The notes under the pieces: model-generated
Database searches by the model: none
What the model saw: only the letters and a program-made list of their open reading frames with translations
Told to the model about the DNA's origin: nothing
Shown here: positions 61,305 to 64,000 of the stretch, piece by piece
Layout of the letters: the number at the start of each line of letters is the position of its first letter
Position numbering within the stretch: the stretch's first letter is position 1
Assembly (NCBI RefSeq): GCF_024642085.1
Contig: NZ_JAHEBV010000003.1
Location: forward strand, 1 to 64,000
Direction: 5' to 3'
Source: Novosphingobium sp.
GTDB taxonomy: Bacteria > Pseudomonadota > Alphaproteobacteria > Sphingomonadales > Sphingomonadaceae
DNA length: 64,000 nucleotides
Position numbers and translations under genes: made by a program

Positions 61305-61994
61305 TCAGCGTCCGGCGATGGTCTGCGCAAGATCGAGGTAGCGCTGTGACATCCAGTCAACCGGCACGCCGATCAAGTTACCGACCGGATTGAAGCCGGG
61401 TATCAGCTGCGGCAGCACAACGATCAGCCCGATTACCAGCAGAAACCCGTACTTGCGCAAGCTGCCATAGGCCTGCGCGGCGCGTTCGGGCAGCAGGCCT
61501 TCCATGATGTGCGAACCGTCGAACGGCGGAATCGGAATCAAATTGAACAGCGCCAGGAATATATTGATCAGAATGAAGTTGAGCAGATTGAGGCCGGCAA
61601 AATGCACTGCCGTCATGGGCGCGGGCTCGCCGGTCAGCTTGATCAGCAAGCCCAACCCAATCGCGCCGGCCAGTGCCATCACCAGATTCATGGCGGGGCC
61701 AGCGGCCGCCACCAGGATCATGCCGCGTTTGGGATTGTTAAGCCGCCGGAAATCAACCGGTACCGGCTTGGCCCACCCAAACACGGGCAGTCCCATCAGC
61801 TTTAGCGCGCCCGGTACCAGGATCGTGCCAACCGGATCGACATGGCGCAGCGGGTTGAGACTTAGACGGTTGAGCTGCGATGCGGTGGGATCGCCCAATG
61901 CGCGGGCTACCCAGCCGTGGGCTACCTCGTGAAACACGATGGCAAAAATCAGCGGCAGGATAATGGCTGCCGCGTTGAAAATGGTATCGTTCAT
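61305..61994 (-). CDS. Site-2 protease (M50) family membrane protein
   Basis: The product is 229 residues with about five membrane segments. The zinc motif HEVAHG (residues 22-27) lies in the first helix and the third ligand region LFNLIPIPPFDGSHI at about 158. This is the short S2P group without PDZ domains. It may cut regulatory membrane proteins within the membrane; the target is unknown. It is coupled by ATGA overlap to the GNAT gene. Confidence 0.88.
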   Translation of the reverse strand: MNDTIFNAAAIILPLIFAIVFHEVAHGWVARALGDPTASQLNRLSLNPLRHVDPVGTILVPGALKLMGLPVFGWAKPVPVDFRRLNNPKRGMILVAAAGPAMNLVMALAGAIGLGLLIKLTGEPAPMTAVHFAGLNLLNFILINIFLALFNLIPIPPFDGSHIMEGLLPERAAQAYGSLRKYGFLLVIGLIVVLPQLIPGFNPVGNLIGVPVDWMSQRYLDLAQTIAGR

Positions 61995-62545
61995 AGTCCC
62001 AATCGCTCCCGGTCGCGTTCGACGACCGAGAATATGGCGCTGTCGCGCTCAAAGCCGGTCCAGGTAATCCGTTCATTGCGCAGCACCCCGTCCAGGCTTG
62101 CGCCGATCTTGCGGCAGGCCGCCTGGCTGCGGGCATTGCGGGTGTCCACGGAAAAAAAGATCCGCTTCAGTCCGCAACGAAAACCGTGGGCCAGCATCAG
62201 GCGCTTGAGCGGGCCGTTAATGCGCCCGCCGCGGAATTGCGGCCGCAGATAGGTGTTGCCGATTTCCGAGCTGCGCCACGCGGCGTTGGTGCCTATCCAC
62301 GCAGTCATTCCGGCCAGCTCGCCATCGACCAGGATGGCAAAGGGAAGACGTTCGACACCGCAGATCAGCGCGGTGAAACTGTCGTCGAAATGGCCGGCAC
62401 CATAGGACACGCCGTACATATCCCAGATCGCCTCATCCTCGGCGCAGGCAGCGCGCAAGCCATCGCGGTGGCGCTCTTCCAGGGGTTCAAGCCGAAGATC
62501 TCCATCTTCCAGAACGGTCAGCAAGCCCAGCGGATCCGGCATCAT
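61991..62545 (-). CDS. GNAT-family N-acetyltransferase (RimJ/RimL-like)
   Basis: The start at 62545 overlaps the tdk stop (ATGATG) and gives 184 residues. It has LRLEPLEERHRDGL, TYLRPQFRGGRINGPLKRL (acetyl-CoA-binding region, about 100-118) and VDTRNARSQAACRKIGASLDG (about 135-155), the usual signature of RimJ-type acetyltransferases. Substrate could be a protein N-terminus or a small molecule. Confidence 0.85.
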   Translation of the reverse strand: MMPDPLGLLTVLEDGDLRLEPLEERHRDGLRAACAEDEAIWDMYGVSYGAGHFDDSFTALICGVERLPFAILVDGELAGMTAWIGTNAAWRSSEIGNTYLRPQFRGGRINGPLKRLMLAHGFRCGLKRIFFSVDTRNARSQAACRKIGASLDGVLRNERITWTGFERDSAIFSVVERDRERLGL

Positions 62546-63120
62546 CGACCCAGCGCCTCGACAAAGTGGCGGCGGCACAGCGCAACATAGCGGTCGTTGC
62601 CGCCGATTTCGGTCTGGGCACCGTGCTGGACGGCAACACCGCTGGCATCGACCCGCAGGTTCATGGTCGATTTTCGGCCGCAATGGCACACCGCCTTCAG
62701 TTCAACCAGGTTGTCGGCAATCCCCAGCAAGACTTTTGCACCAGGAAAAAGCTCGCCCTGAAAATCGGTGCGCAGCCCATAGCACAGCACCGGGATGCCC
62801 GCCTGATCGGCCACGCGGGCAAGCTGCCACACCTGCGCTTCTGTCAGGAACTGCGCCTCATCCACCAGGACGCAGGCCAGCGGCTCAACACGGGTGGCGG
62901 CTGTGATCCGTTCCCACAGATCGGTAACTTCAGCAAAGCGGTGGGCGTCCGCCCCCAGCCCGATGCGGCTTTCGATCGCCTTTTGATCGCTGCGATGGTC
63001 CAGGGCCGCGGTCCACAGCATTGTCGCCATGCCGCGCTCACGATAATTGAAATCGGCCTGCAGCAGCGTGGTCGATTTTCCCGCATTCATGCTGGCGTAG
63101 TAAAAGTACAGCTTGGCCAT
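62542..63120 (-). CDS. tdk: Thymidine kinase
   Basis: The product is 192 residues from the ATG at 63120. It has the P-loop SMNAGKST (10-17), ACVLVDEAQFLTEAQV (about 82, Walker B) and the zinc-binding cysteines VCHCGRKST and ALCRRHF. It phosphorylates thymidine to dTMP in the salvage pathway. It heads the tdk-GNAT-M50-truB-rpsO-pnp gene run and is divergent from the YceI gene. Confidence 0.95.
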   Translation of the reverse strand: MAKLYFYYASMNAGKSTTLLQADFNYRERGMATMLWTAALDHRSDQKAIESRIGLGADAHRFAEVTDLWERITAATRVEPLACVLVDEAQFLTEAQVWQLARVADQAGIPVLCYGLRTDFQGELFPGAKVLLGIADNLVELKAVCHCGRKSTMNLRVDASGVAVQHGAQTEIGGNDRYVALCRRHFVEALGR

Positions 63121-63224
63121 CGCCCGATCAGATAGGGTGTTTGCCGGCAAAGACCAGTGCGATTGACAGGTAGCCGGCGCAGGCCCAGCCTTGCGCACGG
63201 CACATCAGGTCGCAGGAGAGTGAA

Positions 63225-63785
63225 ATGCGGGCAGGCCATGCTGCGGCAATCTTGCTGTTTTGTTCCGGCGCCGCCGAACCGACCCATCGTTATGCCCTGG
63301 GGCCGGGCAGCGATGTCAGCGCAAAGGTCGGTTTTTTCGGGCTGGCAAGCAAGACTGCGACGTTTCCGCGAATGAGTGGGTCCATTGCCTTGCAGCCCGG
63401 GCGGCTTGATACGATCAACCTTGATGTCACGCTTGATGCCACTGCCCTGAAGGCAGGTGATAGCGTCACGCAGAAACGGCTGATGGGAAAGGACTTTTTC
63501 GACGTCGCCCGTTATCCGACCATCGCCTTTTCCGGGCGCCGCATGGTAATGAGCGGCCCGCTCACTGCGACAGTCGATGGGCAGATCACGGCGCGCGGTG
63601 TGACCCGGCCGACGCGTCTGGACGTTACCTTCGACCAGCCCCCTTCCCGCGCGACGGGCCGCGATCCGGTTGGTTTCACCGCAAGGACTGTGATCGACCG
63701 GCGTGATTTTGGCATGACAGCCTACAGCTTTATCGTGGGCAAGAAGGTCGCGATAACCATCAAAGCGCAAATGGTGCCGACATAA
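63225..63785 (+). CDS. YceI-family periplasmic lipid-binding protein
   Basis: The product is 186 residues from ATG behind AGGAGAG. A signal-like N-terminus (MRAGHAAAILLFCSGAAE, possible lipoprotein Cys at 13) precedes the YceI lipocalin-like barrel: VGFFGLASKTATFPRMSGSI, then KDFFDVARYPTIAFSG and GQITARGVTRPTRLDVTF, with the RTVIDRRDFGMTAYSFIVG end block. YceI proteins bind isoprenoid or fatty-acid-like ligands in the periplasm. It is monocistronic. Confidence 0.88.
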   Translation: MRAGHAAAILLFCSGAAEPTHRYALGPGSDVSAKVGFFGLASKTATFPRMSGSIALQPGRLDTINLDVTLDATALKAGDSVTQKRLMGKDFFDVARYPTIAFSGRRMVMSGPLTATVDGQITARGVTRPTRLDVTFDQPPSRATGRDPVGFTARTVIDRRDFGMTAYSFIVGKKVAITIKAQMVPT

Positions 63786-63797
63786 CACGCGAAACCG

Positions 63798-63849
63798 GGG
63801 GCCTAACGGCACATCATCGCCCTGTCGCAAAGCGGACACGTTAAGCCCC
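63798..63849. repeat. Imperfect inverted repeat downstream of the YceI gene
   Basis: GGGGCCTAACG (63798-63808) and CGTTAAGCCCC (63839-63849) pair at 10 of 11 positions across a 30-base loop. No T-run follows, so it may be an RNA structure rather than a terminator. Confidence 0.3.
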
Positions 63850-63911
63850 GGCGTTAACATAATCGAAAGGCTGTTTGGCGAACCTGCGTTAGGGATATCA
63901 CGGGGTGCCAA

Positions 63912-63980
63912 ATGCGGATTTTTCTTTCACTTGTGCCGTTGCTGGCAACTGCGGCGGCGCAGCCTGCCTACCGTTATTAG
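63912..63980 (+). pseudogene. Signal-peptide-like reading frame ending in TAG
   Basis: ATG at 63912 opens a 22-residue frame (MRIFLSLVPLLATAAAQPAY plus RY) that looks like a signal peptide with a cleavage site after AAA or AQP, and then stops at TAG (63978-63980). The same frame stays open after the stop to the window edge (LDSSAS). It may be a secreted-protein gene broken by a nonsense change (TAG for CAG) or just a chance frame. Too little is visible to decide. Confidence 0.3.
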
Positions 63981-64000
63981 CTGGATAGCAGCGCAAGCGC

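Noticed and set aside
63087..63911. Minus-strand 274-codon open frame covering the YceI gene
   Set aside because: The YceI signatures and signal-like start on the plus strand explain the region; the minus frame ends inside tdk.

Overview
The window looks like a chromosomal segment of a high-GC alphaproteobacterium of the order Sphingomonadales (Novosphingobium/Sphingobium type). The main evidence is a gcrA-type cell-cycle regulator, hspQ, a TonB-dependent receptor with sphingomonad-style organisation, GTG starts, and tightly overlapping (ATGA/GTGA/TGATG) operons rich in acyl-CoA genes. The assignment is inference from gene content, not from a marker-gene comparison.

Positions 1-50,890 form one continuous catabolic region for CoA-thioester degradation of a hydrophobic, probably branched or polycyclic substrate such as a steroid or terpenoid side chain. 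It holds six acyl-CoA dehydrogenases (two as adjacent heteromer-like pairs), four acyl-CoA ligases, eight SDR-fold proteins, six crotonase-fold hydratases/isomerases, and three MaoC/hot-dog proteins (one two-gene pair plus one large double hot-dog). It also has a thiolase-like Ltp2 protein with its DUF35 partner at the left edge, a family III CoA transferase/racemase, two amidohydrolase-2 paralogues, two aminoglycoside-phosphotransferase-like kinases, a thioesterase, a WS/DGAT acyltransferase, a nitronate monooxygenase, an aldo/keto reductase and a quinone oxidoreductase. Uptake would go through a TonB receptor and an MFS carrier. No ring-hydroxylating oxygenase or P450 is present, so any initial oxidation must be encoded elsewhere.

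The region is tied together by a recurring 16-bp near-palindrome (consensus ANNTRTATAACTAGGT). Nine good copies lie upstream of transcription units, often between divergent genes, with two weaker copies. Two FadR-subfamily GntR regulators (2,885-3,586 and 19,308-20,084) are the obvious candidates to bind it. A separate MarR-type repressor (22,948) has its own GACACC palindrome.

Within the cluster, 23,403-26,499 encodes kinase, ACAD11-like dehydrogenase and SDR in overlapping order. This resembles the LvaA-LvaC-LvaD phosphorylation route for 4-hydroxyacyl-CoAs. Genes 30,947-37,228 run as one minus-strand operon (NMO, MaoC pair, ligase, small cysteine protein, WS/DGAT, ACAD pair); 42,606-47,271 is a second minus operon (AKR, ACAD pair, kinase).

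Positions 51,040-53,963 hold eroded mobile DNA: the start of an IS91-associated tyrosine integrase, a DUF3489 gene, a DUF2924/serine-recombinase chimera left by a deletion, a winged-helix gene, and an apparently intact tyrosine integrase. The integrase abuts the 3' end of a tRNA-Ser(CGA), so the catabolic region may lie in an island inserted at this tRNA; the far att site is not in the window.

Positions 54,154-63,980 are conserved core genes: hspQ, an ABC-2 permease, gcrA, a geranylgeranyl-reductase-type flavoprotein, pnp, rpsO, truB, an M50 protease, a GNAT protein, tdk and a YceI protein. A 22-codon secreted-peptide-like reading frame ends in TAG just before the right edge.
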